Origin: Enterobacter sp. JUb54
Lineage (GTDB): Bacteria; Pseudomonadota; Gammaproteobacteria; Enterobacterales; Enterobacteriaceae
NCBI RefSeq assembly: GCF_014298075.1
Contig: NZ_CP060418.1
Span: 2,914,001 to 2,978,000, forward strand
Length of the DNA stretch: 64,000 bases
Reading direction: 5' to 3'
Shown piece after piece: positions 1-9,951 of this stretch (the first letter of the stretch is position 1; every line of letters starts with the position of its first letter). Both the position numbers and the translations under genes were made by a program. The notes below the pieces were generated by a model. The model was not told the origin of the DNA. It worked only from the letters and a program-made list of their open reading frames with translations, and did not search any database.

Positions 1-960
1 GCCAAAGGCCGCCTGGTGGTCTACTGCAGCGCCACCAACGAAATGTGTGAAGCTGAAACCAAAGCCTTCGGTGAAAAATATGACGTGAAAACGTCATTCA
101 TCCGCAACGGATCCGGCAGTACCCTGGCGAAGGTCGATGCCGAGAAGAAAAACCCGCAGGCGGACGTCTGGTACGGCGGCACCCTTGACCCGCAGTCTCA
201 GGCCGGTGAAATGGGTCTGCTGCAACCCTATAAATCGCCTAATCTCGCGCAGGTAATGGAACAGTTTCGCGATCCGGCGAAGCTGAAAGGTAACTACTCC
301 TCGGCGGTGTACGTCGGTATTCTCGGCTTCGGCGTCAACACCGAGCGCCTGAAAGAGAAAAACCTGCCGGTACCGAAATGCTGGAAGGATCTGACCAAAC
401 CGGAATACAAAGGCGAGATTCAGATTGCCGATCCGCAAAGCTCCGGCACCGCCTACACCGCGCTGGCGACCTTCGCCCAGTTGTGGGGGGAAGATCAGGC
501 CTTTGATTACCTGAAGCAGCTCAACGCCAACGTCTCTCAGTACACCAAATCCGGCATTGCCCCGGCACGCAACGCCGCCCGCGGTGAAACGGCCATCGGC
601 ATCGGCTTCCTGCACGACTATTCGCTGGAAAAAGAACAGGGCGCCCCGCTGGAGCTGATTGCCCCGTGCGAAGGCACCGGTTATGAAATTGGCGGCATCA
701 GCATTCTGAAAGGCGCGCGCAACCTCGACAACGCCAAACTGTTTGTTGACTGGGTGCTGTCGAAAGAGGCCCAGGAGCTGGCATGGAAGAAAGGCAAGTC
801 CTATCAGATCCTGACCAACACCAGCGCCGAAACCTCGCCAAACTCACTGAAGCTCGATGACCTGAAGCTTATCAACTACGACATGGACAAATACGGTTCT
901 ACCGATGTTCGTAAAGCGTTGATCAATAAGTGGGTTAGCGAAGTGAAGATGGGTAAATAA
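1..960 (+). CDS. Periplasmic binding protein of an AfuA/FbpA-type ABC importer (5' end outside window)
   Basis: The reading frame is open from base 1 to a TAA at 958-960, so the start codon and signal peptide lie upstream of the window; the visible part is about 319 residues. It opens with a GRLVVYCSATNE strand and carries the type II binding-protein pattern typical of the Fe3+/AfuA family (NGSGSTLAKVDAEKKNPQADVWYGG split over two lines of the fold, later GYEIGGISILKGARN and a C-terminal VDWVLSKEAQELAWKKGKSYQ). The family captures ferric iron or, for AfuA itself, sugar phosphates in the periplasm and hands them to an inner-membrane permease. The fused permease and ATPase genes follow on the same strand, so it is the first visible gene of that operon. 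Substrate cannot be told from sequence alone. Confidence 0.85.
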   Translation, partial: AKGRLVVYCSATNEMCEAETKAFGEKYDVKTSFIRNGSGSTLAKVDAEKKNPQADVWYGGTLDPQSQAGEMGLLQPYKSPNLAQVMEQFRDPAKLKGNYSSAVYVGILGFGVNTERLKEKNLPVPKCWKDLTKPEYKGEIQIADPQSSGTAYTALATFAQLWGEDQAFDYLKQLNANVSQYTKSGIAPARNAARGETAIGIGFLHDYSLEKEQGAPLELIAPCEGTGYEIGGISILKGARNLDNAKLFVDWVLSKEAQELAWKKGKSYQILTNTSAETSPNSLKLDDLKLINYDMDKYGSTDVRKALINKWVSEVKMGK

Positions 961-979
961 ACCCGCATTGCGTTCATTT

Positions 980-1010
980 GCCGGGTGATGCGTCAGCGCC
1001 TTACCCGGCC
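980..1010. repeat. REP-type palindrome between binding-protein and permease genes
   Basis: An imperfect palindrome with arms GCCGGGTGA and TTACCCGGC lies in the 68-base gap between the binding-protein stop and the permease start. It matches the enterobacterial REP pattern. In this position a stable hairpin would be expected to protect the upstream message and lower expression of the permease relative to the binding protein; that role is inference. Confidence 0.7.
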
Positions 1011-1028
1011 AACCTTACCGGAACCGCT

Positions 1029-3107
1029 ATGTCACACACACTTGCACTCCATCCCGTGAAAAAACGGGATGCGATATTCCTTTGGGTTTTGCTCGGCTGG
1101 CTGGCGTTTGCCCTGCTGCCGAGCTGGAGCCTGGATTACGGTCTGCTGGAGTCCACGAGCGATGAAATTCTCGCGGCCTACGGCTGGTCACAGTTCACGG
1201 TCAGCTGGCTGTGGTATCTGCTGCCGAGCCTGCTGCTGATCCGTCCGTTCCATGAGGCCAGGCGCGAACAGCGCAGCCGTCACTACCTCGATGCCGGCTG
1301 GGCGCTGTTGTGCATGGCGTTTATCGTCATCAGCGCCACCGTTGCCGGGCGTGGCCTGGGTTACGCCACCATCGTCCTGTTTGTCGCGCTGGGCGCCATT
1401 ATGACCACGGCCCTGACGCGCCTCGAATGGCTGGGCGGCGATCGCTTCGTGATTGGCTCTCTGGTCACCATCGTGGCGTTAATTGGCGTGTTTATCGTCT
1501 GGCCAAGCATCGCTATTTTCATCCCGATGTTCACCAACGAGGCGGGCGAGTTTGCCCCGCTGGCGTTTATGGCCGTGCTGTCGCAGGCGCATATTGTCCA
1601 GGTGATCCTCAACTCCATCGCCCTGTCGATGGCGGTCGGCGTCGGCTGCACCTTCTTTGGCCTGGTGCTGGCGATTTACACCACCCGCATCGCCCAGCGG
1701 AGCGCCATTATTGGCCGCATCTTCTCGATTCTGCCGATCGTCACCCCGCCGTTCGTCGTCGGCCTGGGCGTCACGCTGATGATGGGCCGCTCCGGCTACG
1801 TCACCGAGTTTATGGTCGAGTGGTTCGGCCTGACCAACACCAACTGGCTGTACGGCTTTACCGGCATCTGGCTGGCGCAGGTGCTGGCCTTCACCCCCAT
1901 GGCCTTTATGATCCTGGACGGGGCGATCAAAACCATTCACCCCTCGTTGGAAGAAGCGTCGTACACCCTGCGCGCCAGCCGCTGGCAAACCTTTAACGGT
2001 GTGTTTGTCCCGCTGCTAAAACCGGCGCTGGCGAATGCCTTCCTGATCGTGATTGTCCAGTCGCTAGCCGACTTCAGTAACCCGCTGGTGCTCGGCGGTA
2101 ACTTTGACGTGCTGGCCACGCAGATCTACTTCTACATTACCGGCTCGCAGCTCGATTATCAGGCCGCCAGCACCCTCGGCGCCTTCCTGCTGCTGTTCTC
2201 GCTGCTGGTGTTCTGCATCCAGTATATGTGGATCGGTAAGCGCTCTTACGTCACGGTATCGGGTAAGTCCTACCGGGGCGACGTTCAGCCGCTGCCGGTT
2301 ACCCTGGTATGGAGCGTGATCGCCATTCTGGCGGTGTGGATCGCCTTTAACGCCCTGCTCTACGGCAGCATTTTCTACGGCAGCTTTACCGTCAACTGGG
2401 GAGTGGATTACACCCTGACGCTGGATAACTTTATCAAGCTGTTTGGCCAGGGAATGAGCGACGGAGCATGGCCTTCCCTGCTCGACACCCTGCTGTATGC
2501 CGGGATCGCCGCGCCGATCACCGCCGCCTTCGGCCTGCTGATCGCCTGGATCGTGGTGCGCCAGCAGTTCAAAGGCAAAAAGACCATCGAATTCACCACC
2601 ATGCTGTGCTTCGCGGTACCGGGCACCGTGGCGGGCGTCTCCTATATTCTCGCCTTTAACAGCGCCCCGGTGTACCTCACCGGCACCGCGGCCATCGTGA
2701 TTATTTCGATGGTGATGCGTAACGTGCCGGTCGGGATCCGCGCCGGGATAGCCGGATTAGGCCAGATCGATAAATCGCTGGATGAAGCCTCCCTCAGCCT
2801 GCGCGCCGGGAGCTTACGCACCATCACCCACATTCTGCTGCCGCTGTTGCGCCCGGCGATCCTCTCGGCGCTGATCTACAGCTTTGTGCGCGCCATTACC
2901 ACCGTCAGCGCCATCGTGTTCCTCGTCACGCCGGATACCCGCGTGGCAACGGCCTACATCCTCAACCGGGTGGAAGACGGCGAATATGGGGTGGCGATCG
3001 CCTACGGTTCGATTCTGATCGTGGTCATGCTGACCATTATTTTCATCTTTGACTGGCTGATCGGGGAAGCACGCATCTCCCGCTCAAAAGCCAAAAACCA
3101 GGCGTAA
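1029..3107 (+). CDS. Fused two-domain ABC permease, AfuB/FbpB type
   Basis: A 692-residue inner-membrane protein containing two permease domains in one chain, the arrangement usual for the ferric/AfuB family. Each half has the cytoplasmic EAA loop that contacts the ATPase: [12 protein letters not shown] near residue 307 and [10 protein letters not shown] near residue 584, each followed by hydrophobic helices. About a dozen membrane segments are visible. I chose the ATG at 1029 ([12 protein letters not shown]) rather than the in-frame ATG at 978, because the upstream extension would lie inside the REP palindrome. The stop codon nearly abuts the ATPase gene, so the two are translated from one message. 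It should form the translocation channel for the binding protein encoded just upstream. Confidence 0.9.
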   Translation: MSHTLALHPVKKRDAIFLWVLLGWLAFALLPSWSLDYGLLESTSDEILAAYGWSQFTVSWLWYLLPSLLLIRPFHEARREQRSRHYLDAGWALLCMAFIVISATVAGRGLGYATIVLFVALGAIMTTALTRLEWLGGDRFVIGSLVTIVALIGVFIVWPSIAIFIPMFTNEAGEFAPLAFMAVLSQAHIVQVILNSIALSMAVGVGCTFFGLVLAIYTTRIAQRSAIIGRIFSILPIVTPPFVVGLGVTLMMGRSGYVTEFMVEWFGLTNTNWLYGFTGIWLAQVLAFTPMAFMILDGAIKTIHPSLEEASYTLRASRWQTFNGVFVPLLKPALANAFLIVIVQSLADFSNPLVLGGNFDVLATQIYFYITGSQLDYQAASTLGAFLLLFSLLVFCIQYMWIGKRSYVTVSGKSYRGDVQPLPVTLVWSVIAILAVWIAFNALLYGSIFYGSFTVNWGVDYTLTLDNFIKLFGQGMSDGAWPSLLDTLLYAGIAAPITAAFGLLIAWIVVRQQFKGKKTIEFTTMLCFAVPGTVAGVSYILAFNSAPVYLTGTAAIVIISMVMRNVPVGIRAGIAGLGQIDKSLDEASLSLRAGSLRTITHILLPLLRPAILSALIYSFVRAITTVSAIVFLVTPDTRVATAYILNRVEDGEYGVAIAYGSILIVVMLTIIFIFDWLIGEARISRSKAKNQA

Positions 3108-3118
3108 TGGAGCGCACT

Positions 3119-4165
3119 ATGAGCCAGAAAAATTTCGTTGAACTGCGCAACGTCACCAAGCGATTCGGCAGCAACATGGTCATCGACAATATCAATCTGA
3201 CGATCCCCCAGGGGCAGATGGTGACCCTGCTCGGCCCTTCCGGCTGCGGGAAAACCACCATATTGCGTCTGGTGGCCGGGCTGGAAAAACCCAGTGAAGG
3301 ACAGATTTTCATTGATGGCGAAGACGTGACCCATCGCTCGATTCAGCAGCGTGATATCTGCATGGTCTTTCAGTCCTACGCCCTGTTCCCGCATATGTCG
3401 CTGGGTGAGAACGTCGGCTATGGCCTGAAAATGCTGGGCGTATCGCGCAGCGAAGTGAAAACCCGCGTCAAAGAGGCGCTGGCGATGGTGGATCTGGAGG
3501 GATTCGAAGACCGCTATGTCGATCAGATCTCCGGCGGTCAGCAGCAGCGTGTGGCGCTGGCGCGAGCGCTGATCCTCAAGCCGAAAGTGCTGCTATTTGA
3601 TGAACCACTGAGCAACCTCGACGCCAACCTGCGCCGTAGTATGCGCGACAAGATCCGCGAGCTGCAAAAGCAGTTTGATATCACCTCGCTGTACGTGACC
3701 CACGATCAGAGCGAAGCCTTTGCGGTCTCCGATACCGTGCTGGTGATGAACAAGGGGCATATCATGCAGATGGGCTCGCCGCAGGATCTCTACCGCCAGC
3801 CGGCATCGCGCTTTATGGCGAGCTTTATGGGGGACGCCAACCTGTTCCCGGCCACCTTCCAGCAGGACGCGGTCGATATCTACGGCTACCGCCTGCCGCG
3901 ACCGGGGCATTTTGTCGCCCAGGGTGCGGGTACCGTCGGCGTGCGTCCGGAAGCCATTACGTTGAGCGATCGCGGCGAGGAGAGCCAGCGCTGCGTGATC
4001 CGCCACGTGGCGTATATGGGGCCGCAGTATGAGGTGACGGTGGAGTGGCACGGGCAGGAGATCTTATTGCAGGTCAACGCCACCCGTCTGCAACCGGACG
4101 TCGGCGAGCACTATTACCTTGAAATCCACCCCTACGGGATGTTTGTCTTAGCCGATGCGGCGTGA
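3119..4165 (+). CDS. ABC importer ATPase, AfuC/FbpC type
   Basis: A 348-residue ATPase that powers the preceding permease. Walker A is GPSGCGKTT near residue 39, the signature is SGGQQQR, Walker B is VLLFDEP, and the switch histidine is in YVTHDQSEA. The C-terminal third ([10 protein letters not shown] onward) is the TOBE-like domain found in the sugar/iron importer class. An ATG at 3107 overlaps the permease stop, but GGAG at 3109-3112 is well spaced for the ATG at 3119, so I use the latter. The gene ends the three-gene importer operon and is convergent with mmuM across a short stem-loop region. Confidence 0.92.
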   Translation: MSQKNFVELRNVTKRFGSNMVIDNINLTIPQGQMVTLLGPSGCGKTTILRLVAGLEKPSEGQIFIDGEDVTHRSIQQRDICMVFQSYALFPHMSLGENVGYGLKMLGVSRSEVKTRVKEALAMVDLEGFEDRYVDQISGGQQQRVALARALILKPKVLLFDEPLSNLDANLRRSMRDKIRELQKQFDITSLYVTHDQSEAFAVSDTVLVMNKGHIMQMGSPQDLYRQPASRFMASFMGDANLFPATFQQDAVDIYGYRLPRPGHFVAQGAGTVGVRPEAITLSDRGEESQRCVIRHVAYMGPQYEVTVEWHGQEILLQVNATRLQPDVGEHYYLEIHPYGMFVLADAA

Positions 4166-4182
4166 TGCATAGCGGCTGACGC

Positions 4183-4221
4183 CTTACCCGGCCTACAACG
4201 CGTAGCTGCAGGTCGGGTAAG
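4183..4221. repeat. REP-like inverted repeat between convergent genes
   Basis: CTTACCCGGCC at 4183-4193 pairs with GGTCGGGTAAG at 4211-4221 around a 17-base loop. The core is the same TTACCCGGC seen at 1001-1009. It lies between the 3' ends of the importer ATPase gene and mmuM, so it could end or stabilise both transcripts. There is no T-run, so it is not a classic intrinsic terminator. Confidence 0.6.
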
Positions 4222-4232
4222 TCGACGCGACC

Positions 4233-5165
4233 TCAGCGCCGTGCGTGGAGCTCAGCAATATCCTTCGGCGTGGTCCGGCAGCAGCCGCCAATCAGCTTCG
4301 CCCCTGCCGCCAGCCATTGCGGCAGATGATCGTGCAGCGTGGCGCAGCTTTCGCCATGATGATGCCAGGTTTTACTCTGCGCATCGTAATGCTCGCCGGA
4401 GTTCGGGTACACCACCAGCGGCAGCGGAGTCAGGCTCTGCAGATGCGCCAGCGCTACGGTGGTGTTTTCCAGCGCGATGCAGTTAATCCCCACCGCCACC
4501 ACCTGCGGGTAGCCCTGCAGCAGAGTGATCACCTCACGCAGCGGCGTTCCGTCACTCAGATGTTCGCTATCACGCAGGGTGAACGAGAACCAGGCCCGCG
4601 CGCTTGGGTAGCCGCTCAGCAGCTCCGCCAGCGCTGCGATCTCAGCAAAAGATGGCAGGGTTTCGCAGGCCAGCAGATCGGCCCCGGCATCGAGCAGCGC
4701 CTCAATGCGCGGGCGATGGAAATCCTGAAACACCTCGCGGCTGCGCACATAGTCGCCGCGATACTCAGAGCCGTCCGCCAGGAACGCGCCGTATGGCCCG
4801 ACGGAACCGGCCACCAGCAACGTGCCGGCCTGCGGGTTCTCCGCCAGATAAGCCTCCCGCGCCTTGCGCGCCAGCTCAACGCTGCGGCTAATCAACGCTT
4901 TCGACTGCGCCTCATCCAGCCCGCGGGCGGCAAACCCGGCCGGCGTCGCCTGATAGCTGGCGGTAATGGCCACCTGCGCCCCGGCGCGGAAGTAATCGAG
5001 ATGCACATCGCGGATCAGCTGCGGGTTTTCCAGCAGCACTTTCGCCGACCACAGGCTGTCGGCCAGATTGCAGCCGCGTGCTTCCAGCTCCGTTGCCATC
5101 GCGCCATCAAGCAGGACAAAGGGCTGGCTGGCAAGAATGGTGGTTAACGGATTATTCTGCGACAT
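4233..5165 (-). CDS. mmuM: Homocysteine S-methyltransferase
   Basis: A 310-residue cytoplasmic enzyme that moves a methyl group from S-methylmethionine (or S-adenosylmethionine) to homocysteine, giving methionine. The N-terminal [12 protein letters not shown] and the zinc-binding cysteines in GINC and near the C terminus in IGGCCRTTP mark the Pfam S-methyl_trans fold. Length equals that of the Escherichia coli enzyme. Its start overlaps the end of mmuP by 14 bases, so the pair is translationally coupled, and both should be under the MetJ boxes upstream of mmuP. Confidence 0.95.
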   Translation of the reverse strand: MSQNNPLTTILASQPFVLLDGAMATELEARGCNLADSLWSAKVLLENPQLIRDVHLDYFRAGAQVAITASYQATPAGFAARGLDEAQSKALISRSVELARKAREAYLAENPQAGTLLVAGSVGPYGAFLADGSEYRGDYVRSREVFQDFHRPRIEALLDAGADLLACETLPSFAEIAALAELLSGYPSARAWFSFTLRDSEHLSDGTPLREVITLLQGYPQVVAVGINCIALENTTVALAHLQSLTPLPLVVYPNSGEHYDAQSKTWHHHGESCATLHDHLPQWLAAGAKLIGGCCRTTPKDIAELHARR

Positions 5166-6558
5166 GTTGAGGCTCCTGGGTCAATTTCCGTGAACGGGTC
5201 AGATAGTAGGCACCATAGCACAGCGCCACGAACGGGATCCCGCACCACAGCGCAATTCTCTGGCTGGGGTCAAACGCCAGGCCAACGCAGGCCACCAGGC
5301 ACAAAATAAAGCCCAGCACCGGCACCAGCGGATACCACGGCGCACGATAGTGCAGGTCGCTCAGCGCTTTTCCCTGCTGCAGATGACGACGGCGGAACAT
5401 AAAGTGCGAGGCGCAAATGCTCAGCCATACCGCCACCACCGCGAAGCCGGAAATCGCCGACAGCGCCACAAACACCGTATCCGGCGCCACGACGCTGGAG
5501 AACAGCGCCAGCACGCCGCCCAGCATACTGACCGACAGCGCGGTCAGCGGGACGCCGTTTTTATTCACTTTGGCAAAGCACGCCGGCAGCGTTTTCTCAT
5601 TCGACAGCGACCACAGCATCCGCCCGGAGGCATACAGCCCGGAGTTCGCCGCCGAAAGAATTGCCGTCAGGATCACGAAGTTAAAAATATCCGCGGCATA
5701 CGGAATCCCGACTTTTTCAAACACCAGCACGAACGGGCTTTTTTCCACCCCGGCCTGCTGCATCGGGATCAGCGCCGCCAGCACAAAGACGGTGCCGATA
5801 AAAAAGATAATCAGCCGGGCGATGGTGGTGCGAATCGCCACCGGGATCACTTTATGCGGATTTTCCGTCTCTCCCGCCGCGATGCCAATCAGCTCGGTAC
5901 CGGAGAACGCAAAGTTCACCGCCACCATGGTCATCAGGATCGGCAGCCCGCCGTGCGGGAACCAGCCTTCGGCAGTAATGTTATGCAGGCCGGGAGCCGG
6001 CGAGCCATCTTGCATCGGAATAATGCCGAAGATCGCGGCGCCGCCGAGAATAATGAACGCGATAATCGTGATCACTTTCACCAGCGAGAACCAGAACTCC
6101 CCTTCGGCAAAAAAGCGGGTAGAAATTACGTTGAGGCCAAAGATAATCACGCAGAACAGCACGCACCAGATCCACACCGGGATCTGCGGGAACCAGTACT
6201 GCATGCAAAATCCGGCGGCGGTAAAGCTGGAACCGAGCGCCACCGTCCAGGTAAGCCAGTACAGCCACGCCACGGTATACCCGGTGGCCGGGCCAAGATA
6301 GCGTGAGGCGTAGACGTGAAACGCGCCGGTCTCCGGCATCGCCACCGACAGTTCGCCCAGACACTGCATCACCAGCCATACCACCAGCGCACCGATCAGA
6401 TAGGCCAGCAGCGTACCTGCCGCGCCGGTGGTGGAGATGATATAGCCGGTATTGAAGAATAACCCTGTGCCAATAACGCCCCCCAATGACAGCATGATCA
6501 GGTGGCGGGTCTTCATGGTGCGCTTTAATTGCCCACCTTGTTGTGGTGTTGTTTGCAT
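5152..6558 (-). CDS. mmuP: S-methylmethionine permease
   Basis: A 468-residue amino acid/polyamine/organocation permease with about twelve membrane helices; [17 protein letters not shown] near residue 25 is the first helix signature of the amino acid transporter subfamily. It imports S-methylmethionine for MmuM. I start at the ATG at 6556-6558 (MQTTPQQGG) because AGAAGG is correctly spaced upstream; an in-frame ATG at 6582 would lie inside the MetJ boxes. The length is then within one residue of the Escherichia coli protein as I recall it. Confidence 0.95.
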   Translation of the reverse strand: MQTTPQQGGQLKRTMKTRHLIMLSLGGVIGTGLFFNTGYIISTTGAAGTLLAYLIGALVVWLVMQCLGELSVAMPETGAFHVYASRYLGPATGYTVAWLYWLTWTVALGSSFTAAGFCMQYWFPQIPVWIWCVLFCVIIFGLNVISTRFFAEGEFWFSLVKVITIIAFIILGGAAIFGIIPMQDGSPAPGLHNITAEGWFPHGGLPILMTMVAVNFAFSGTELIGIAAGETENPHKVIPVAIRTTIARLIIFFIGTVFVLAALIPMQQAGVEKSPFVLVFEKVGIPYAADIFNFVILTAILSAANSGLYASGRMLWSLSNEKTLPACFAKVNKNGVPLTALSVSMLGGVLALFSSVVAPDTVFVALSAISGFAVVAVWLSICASHFMFRRRHLQQGKALSDLHYRAPWYPLVPVLGFILCLVACVGLAFDPSQRIALWCGIPFVALCYGAYYLTRSRKLTQEPQHVAE

Positions 6559-6568
6559 ATTACCTTCT

Positions 6569-6592
6569 AAACGTATGGACATCTAAACATCC
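6569..6592 (-). promoter_or_regulatory. Three tandem MetJ boxes upstream of mmuP
   Basis: Read on the minus strand, three 8-mers follow each other without a gap: GGATGTTT, AGATGTCC and ATACGTTT. Against the MetJ consensus AGACGTCT they match at 5, 6 and 6 of 8 positions. MetJ with S-adenosylmethionine binds tandem met boxes and represses methionine genes. The array lies just 5' of the mmuP ribosome-binding site. The boxes are seen in the sequence; repression is inferred from the known regulon. Confidence 0.7.
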
Positions 6593-6806
6593 AAAGAGAA
6601 TTTGTTATACCCTGCCCTACGCCAAATTGCAAAACCCCCCGCACATTCTCGCCGCCAGCGCGCTTTTTTGATGGGCATACGCCAGAAAAAAACGCGCAAT
6701 ATTCAGGCAAATTAACGACAAAGCGTAAATCGTGATCGCCGTACGGCTAATAATAAAATGCGAGTGCTAATTTTATAAAACACAAAACCAAAAAAAGGAC
6801 GTATTC

Positions 6807-8189
6807 ATGAAACGCCGTACTCTTCCTCTGTTGGCTGCCGTGACCGCGGCGAGCATCCTGCCGGTTGTGCCCGCGCAGGCGGCAAGCCAGGTGACCTTTC
6901 CCGATAAAGTCTGCGATATCACCCGCTACGGCGCGGAGGGCCACCGCCTGCAGATTGCCCTCAATACCGAGGCCATCCAAAAAGCGATTGATGACTGCGC
7001 CGCCGCAGGCGGAGGAACCGTGCTGGTCCCCAAGGGCAACTATCTGACTAACCCTTTGTTTCTGAAAAGCCATATTCAGCTCAAGCTGGAAAAAGACGCC
7101 ACCCTGGTAGCGTCGACAGAGGTCGCGGCCTATCGCGGCGATGACAAAACGAAATATGCCGAAGCGGAAAATGGCTGGCTGCCGTTTATCAGCATCGCCG
7201 ATGCGCAAAACGTCGCGATCGTCGGCGAAGGCACCATCGACGGCCAGGGCGCGGTGTGGTGGGAACGCTGGCGGGAAAATATCCGCGCCACCGGCAAGAA
7301 AGGCGGCACCGACCGACCGCGGCTGATTTACATCACCCGCGCGAACAATGTGCTGATCGACGGGGTGACCCTGACCCATTCGCCAAGCTTCCACGTGGTG
7401 ACCCGCTACGCCCACGATGTCGATATCAACGGCACGCGCATTCTCTCGCCCTGGCATGCGCCGAATACCGACGCCATCGACCCGATTGATAGCCAGAACA
7501 TCCGCATTACCAATAACTATATCGACTGCAACGACGACCATATCGCCATCAAAGCAGAGAAAGCTGACCCGCGCTTCCCTGATGGCGTGGTGAGTAATAT
7601 CTATATCGCCAACAACACCCTGAAACAGGGGCGCGGGATCTCCATCGGCAGCGAAAGCTCTGGCGGGGTCAATAACGTCGTGGTGGAAAATAATACCTTT
7701 GACGGCTCGATGTACGGCATCCGCATTAAGAGCCCGCGCGGCAAAGGCGGCGAGGTGAAGAACATCGTTTACCGCAATACCAAAATGCATAACGTCGAGG
7801 TCCCGCTGGTGTTCTCCGCATACTACAAAGCGGCGCCAATTGTGCAGGCGGAAGTCGACAAGCAGCTACAGGCGGGCGGTTTTACCCTCGGCGAACAGAT
7901 CTATCCGCCGGACAGCGATCCAAAACAGCCGTTCGACCAGTATAAAACGCCGCACTTTAGCAATATCACCGTCGAAAATTTAACCTCGACCGGCAACAGC
8001 AAAGCCGCGGCCTATATCATCGGGACGCCGGAAGCCCCGCTCAGCGGCTTCCATTTTACCAACGTCAATATTGAAGCCGAGAACGGCATCCGGGTGCGTA
8101 ACGCCGAACTGGAGACCAAAGGCCTCACTCTGAAGGTGAAAACCGGCCCGGCAATCCGCAAAGATGCTGGCGCAATCGTCAGCGAATAA
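6807..8189 (+). CDS. Secreted glycoside hydrolase family 28 (polygalacturonase-like)
   Basis: A 460-residue protein with a signal peptide ending AQA near residue 26, then a right-handed beta-helix. The GH28 acidic residues are present: NTD at 220-222 and DD at 243-244, and the substrate-binding RIK lies at 306-308. The usual GHG motif reads GRG at 275-277, so the conserved histidine is replaced by arginine. GH28 enzymes hydrolyse galacturonan or related glycans. The export signal suggests a periplasmic or secreted enzyme acting on pectin fragments, but the histidine change leaves the exact activity open. It stands alone, divergent from mmuP, with its own terminator. Confidence 0.85.
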   Translation: MKRRTLPLLAAVTAASILPVVPAQAASQVTFPDKVCDITRYGAEGHRLQIALNTEAIQKAIDDCAAAGGGTVLVPKGNYLTNPLFLKSHIQLKLEKDATLVASTEVAAYRGDDKTKYAEAENGWLPFISIADAQNVAIVGEGTIDGQGAVWWERWRENIRATGKKGGTDRPRLIYITRANNVLIDGVTLTHSPSFHVVTRYAHDVDINGTRILSPWHAPNTDAIDPIDSQNIRITNNYIDCNDDHIAIKAEKADPRFPDGVVSNIYIANNTLKQGRGISIGSESSGGVNNVVVENNTFDGSMYGIRIKSPRGKGGEVKNIVYRNTKMHNVEVPLVFSAYYKAAPIVQAEVDKQLQAGGFTLGEQIYPPDSDPKQPFDQYKTPHFSNITVENLTSTGNSKAAAYIIGTPEAPLSGFHFTNVNIEAENGIRVRNAELETKGLTLKVKTGPAIRKDAGAIVSE

Positions 8190-8215
8190 CCCCGCGCCCT
8201 CGCCTTAAGCGCATC

Positions 8216-8268
8216 AGGCGGTCTGCACCATAACGGTTGTCAATCGTCGTGCAGGCCGCCTCTTTTTT
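8216..8268 (+). terminator. Intrinsic terminator after the GH28 gene
   Basis: AGGCGGTCTGCAC at 8216-8228 pairs with GTGCAGGCCGCCT at 8249-8261 (one mismatch), followed by TCTTTTTT. The loop is about 20 bases. Confidence 0.75.
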
Positions 8269-8332
8269 GCGCATCGCCTCACGCCAGAGCGCGCAAGTCC
8301 ATGCCGGGAAGATGGCATTCTCTTTGCAACGC

Positions 8333-8532
8333 TATTCCCTAAATAATTCGAGTTGCAGGAAGGCGGCGACGCAGTGAATCCCCGGGAGCTTACTGAAGTA
8401 AGTGACTGGGGTGAACGAGGACAAATTCGTCAGGAACGAATTTGAACGCAGTTTACTGCGCCCGTTAGGGCGAGGCCCAGGGATGGGCCGAGTATTGCCA
8501 ACGCTCATGCAACTTGAAGTATGACGGGTATA
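8333..8532. repeat. ERIC element (long form)
   Basis: The central part carries the two sequences used as ERIC primers: GTGAATCCCCGGGAGCTTAC near 8374 (one change from the ERIC1R complement) and AAGTAAGTGACTGGGGTGA at about 8396-8414. The ends are inverted: AGTTGCAG near 8351 mirrors TGCAACTT near 8511, within 27-base imperfect terminal repeats (8333-8359 and 8506-8532). At 200 bases it is longer than the common 127-base form, matching variants with an internal insert. It ends 30 bases before the eat start codon. Confidence 0.88.
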
Positions 8533-8562
8533 TGACTCTCTTCATCTGGCGAGGCAGCGAAT

Positions 8563-9942
8563 ATGACAGGGCAAACGACAACATTAAAAAGAACGCTCGG
8601 CAGTTTCCGTTTATGGGGGATAGCCGTTGGGCTGGTGATCTCCGGCGAATATTTTGGCTGGAGCTACGGCTGGTCCCAGGCCGGGACAATGGGCTTTATG
8701 ATTGTGGCGCTGGCGATTGCCGCCATGTACTGCGCCTTTATCTTTAGTTTTACCGAACTGACCACCGCCATTCCGCACGCCGGGGGGCCGTTTGCCTACG
8801 CTTACCGCGCCTTTGGCCCCACCGGCGGCTTTATCGCCGGGTTTGCCACCCTGATTGAATTCGTCTTTGCGCCCCCGGCCATCGCCATGGCGATCGGTGC
8901 CTATCTTAACGTCCAGTTTCCGGCGTTGGATCCCAAATGGGTGGCCTGCGGCGCCTACGTGGTCTTTATGACGCTGAATATCCTGGGCGTCGGGATTGCC
9001 GCCACCTTCGAGCTGATTGTCACCCTGCTGGCGATTTTCGAGCTGCTGGTGTTTATGGGAGTGGTCGCGCCGGGCTTCTCATGGAGCAACTTTACCGCCA
9101 ACGGCTGGGCGGGAGCGGAAAGCTTCAGCGGCCTGGCGCTGCCGGGAATGTTTGCCGCGATTCCGTTTGCCATCTGGTTCTTTCTGGCCATTGAGGGCGC
9201 GTCGATGGCGGCTGAAGAAGCCAAAGATCCGCAGCGCACCATTCCGCGCGCCCTCGGCGGCGGCATTCTGACCCTGACGGTCCTGGCTATCGGGGTGATG
9301 GTGTTTGCCGGCGGCGTCGGCGACTGGCGCACCCTCGCCAACATCAACGACCCGCTGCCGCAGGCGATGAAAATGGTGGTCGGCAGCAGCAGCGGCTGGC
9401 TGCATATGCTGGTGTGGCTGGGACTGTTTGGCCTGGTGGCGTCGTTCCACGGCATCATTATGGGTTACTCGCGCCAGATCTACTCCCTGGCGCGGGCCGG
9501 CTACCTGCCCGCCCGTCTCGCCACCCTCAACCGCCGTACCCGCACCCCGTATCTGGCGATCCTTGCCGGGGGCGTGGTCGGCATCGCGGCGATTTTCTCC
9601 GACTCGCTGATCACCATCAGCGGCATGCCGCTGACCGCCTGCATCGTCACGATGTCGGTATTTGGCGCTATTGTTATGTATATCACCTCGATGGCGGCGC
9701 TGTTTAAGCTGCGCCGCAGCGAGCCGAACCTGATTCGTCCGTTCCGCGCGCCGCTCTACCCGTGGGCCCCGGCCTTCGCGCTGGCGATGGCGGTGCTCTG
9801 CCTGGTCGCGATGGTCTGGTACAACCCGCTGCTGGCGCTGATTTTCGCGGCCATGATGCTGGGGGGCTATCTGTGGTTTCGCAAAACCGCCTCAGCCCGT
9901 GAACGCGCCCCGCTGGATCCGCAGCTGCGCATCGTTTCGTAA
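8563..9942 (+). CDS. eat: Ethanolamine permease
   Basis: A 459-residue amino acid/polyamine/organocation family transporter with about twelve helices. It opens with LGSFRLWGIAVGLVISGEYFGW split by the first helix, a pattern of the Eat/ethanolamine subfamily. It brings ethanolamine across the inner membrane. The directly downstream eutB and eutC fix its role. The ATG at 8563 has GAGGCAG upstream. The ERIC element ends only 30 bases before the start, so the promoter must lie in or beyond the ERIC. Confidence 0.92.
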   Translation: MTGQTTTLKRTLGSFRLWGIAVGLVISGEYFGWSYGWSQAGTMGFMIVALAIAAMYCAFIFSFTELTTAIPHAGGPFAYAYRAFGPTGGFIAGFATLIEFVFAPPAIAMAIGAYLNVQFPALDPKWVACGAYVVFMTLNILGVGIAATFELIVTLLAIFELLVFMGVVAPGFSWSNFTANGWAGAESFSGLALPGMFAAIPFAIWFFLAIEGASMAAEEAKDPQRTIPRALGGGILTLTVLAIGVMVFAGGVGDWRTLANINDPLPQAMKMVVGSSSGWLHMLVWLGLFGLVASFHGIIMGYSRQIYSLARAGYLPARLATLNRRTRTPYLAILAGGVVGIAAIFSDSLITISGMPLTACIVTMSVFGAIVMYITSMAALFKLRRSEPNLIRPFRAPLYPWAPAFALAMAVLCLVAMVWYNPLLALIFAAMMLGGYLWFRKTASARERAPLDPQLRIVS

Positions 9943-9951
9943 GGAGTCGGC

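Noticed and set aside
6747..7790. 347-residue open frame antisense to the GH28 gene
   Set aside because: Composition is that of a high-GC shadow frame; the opposite strand has a signal peptide and GH28 motifs.
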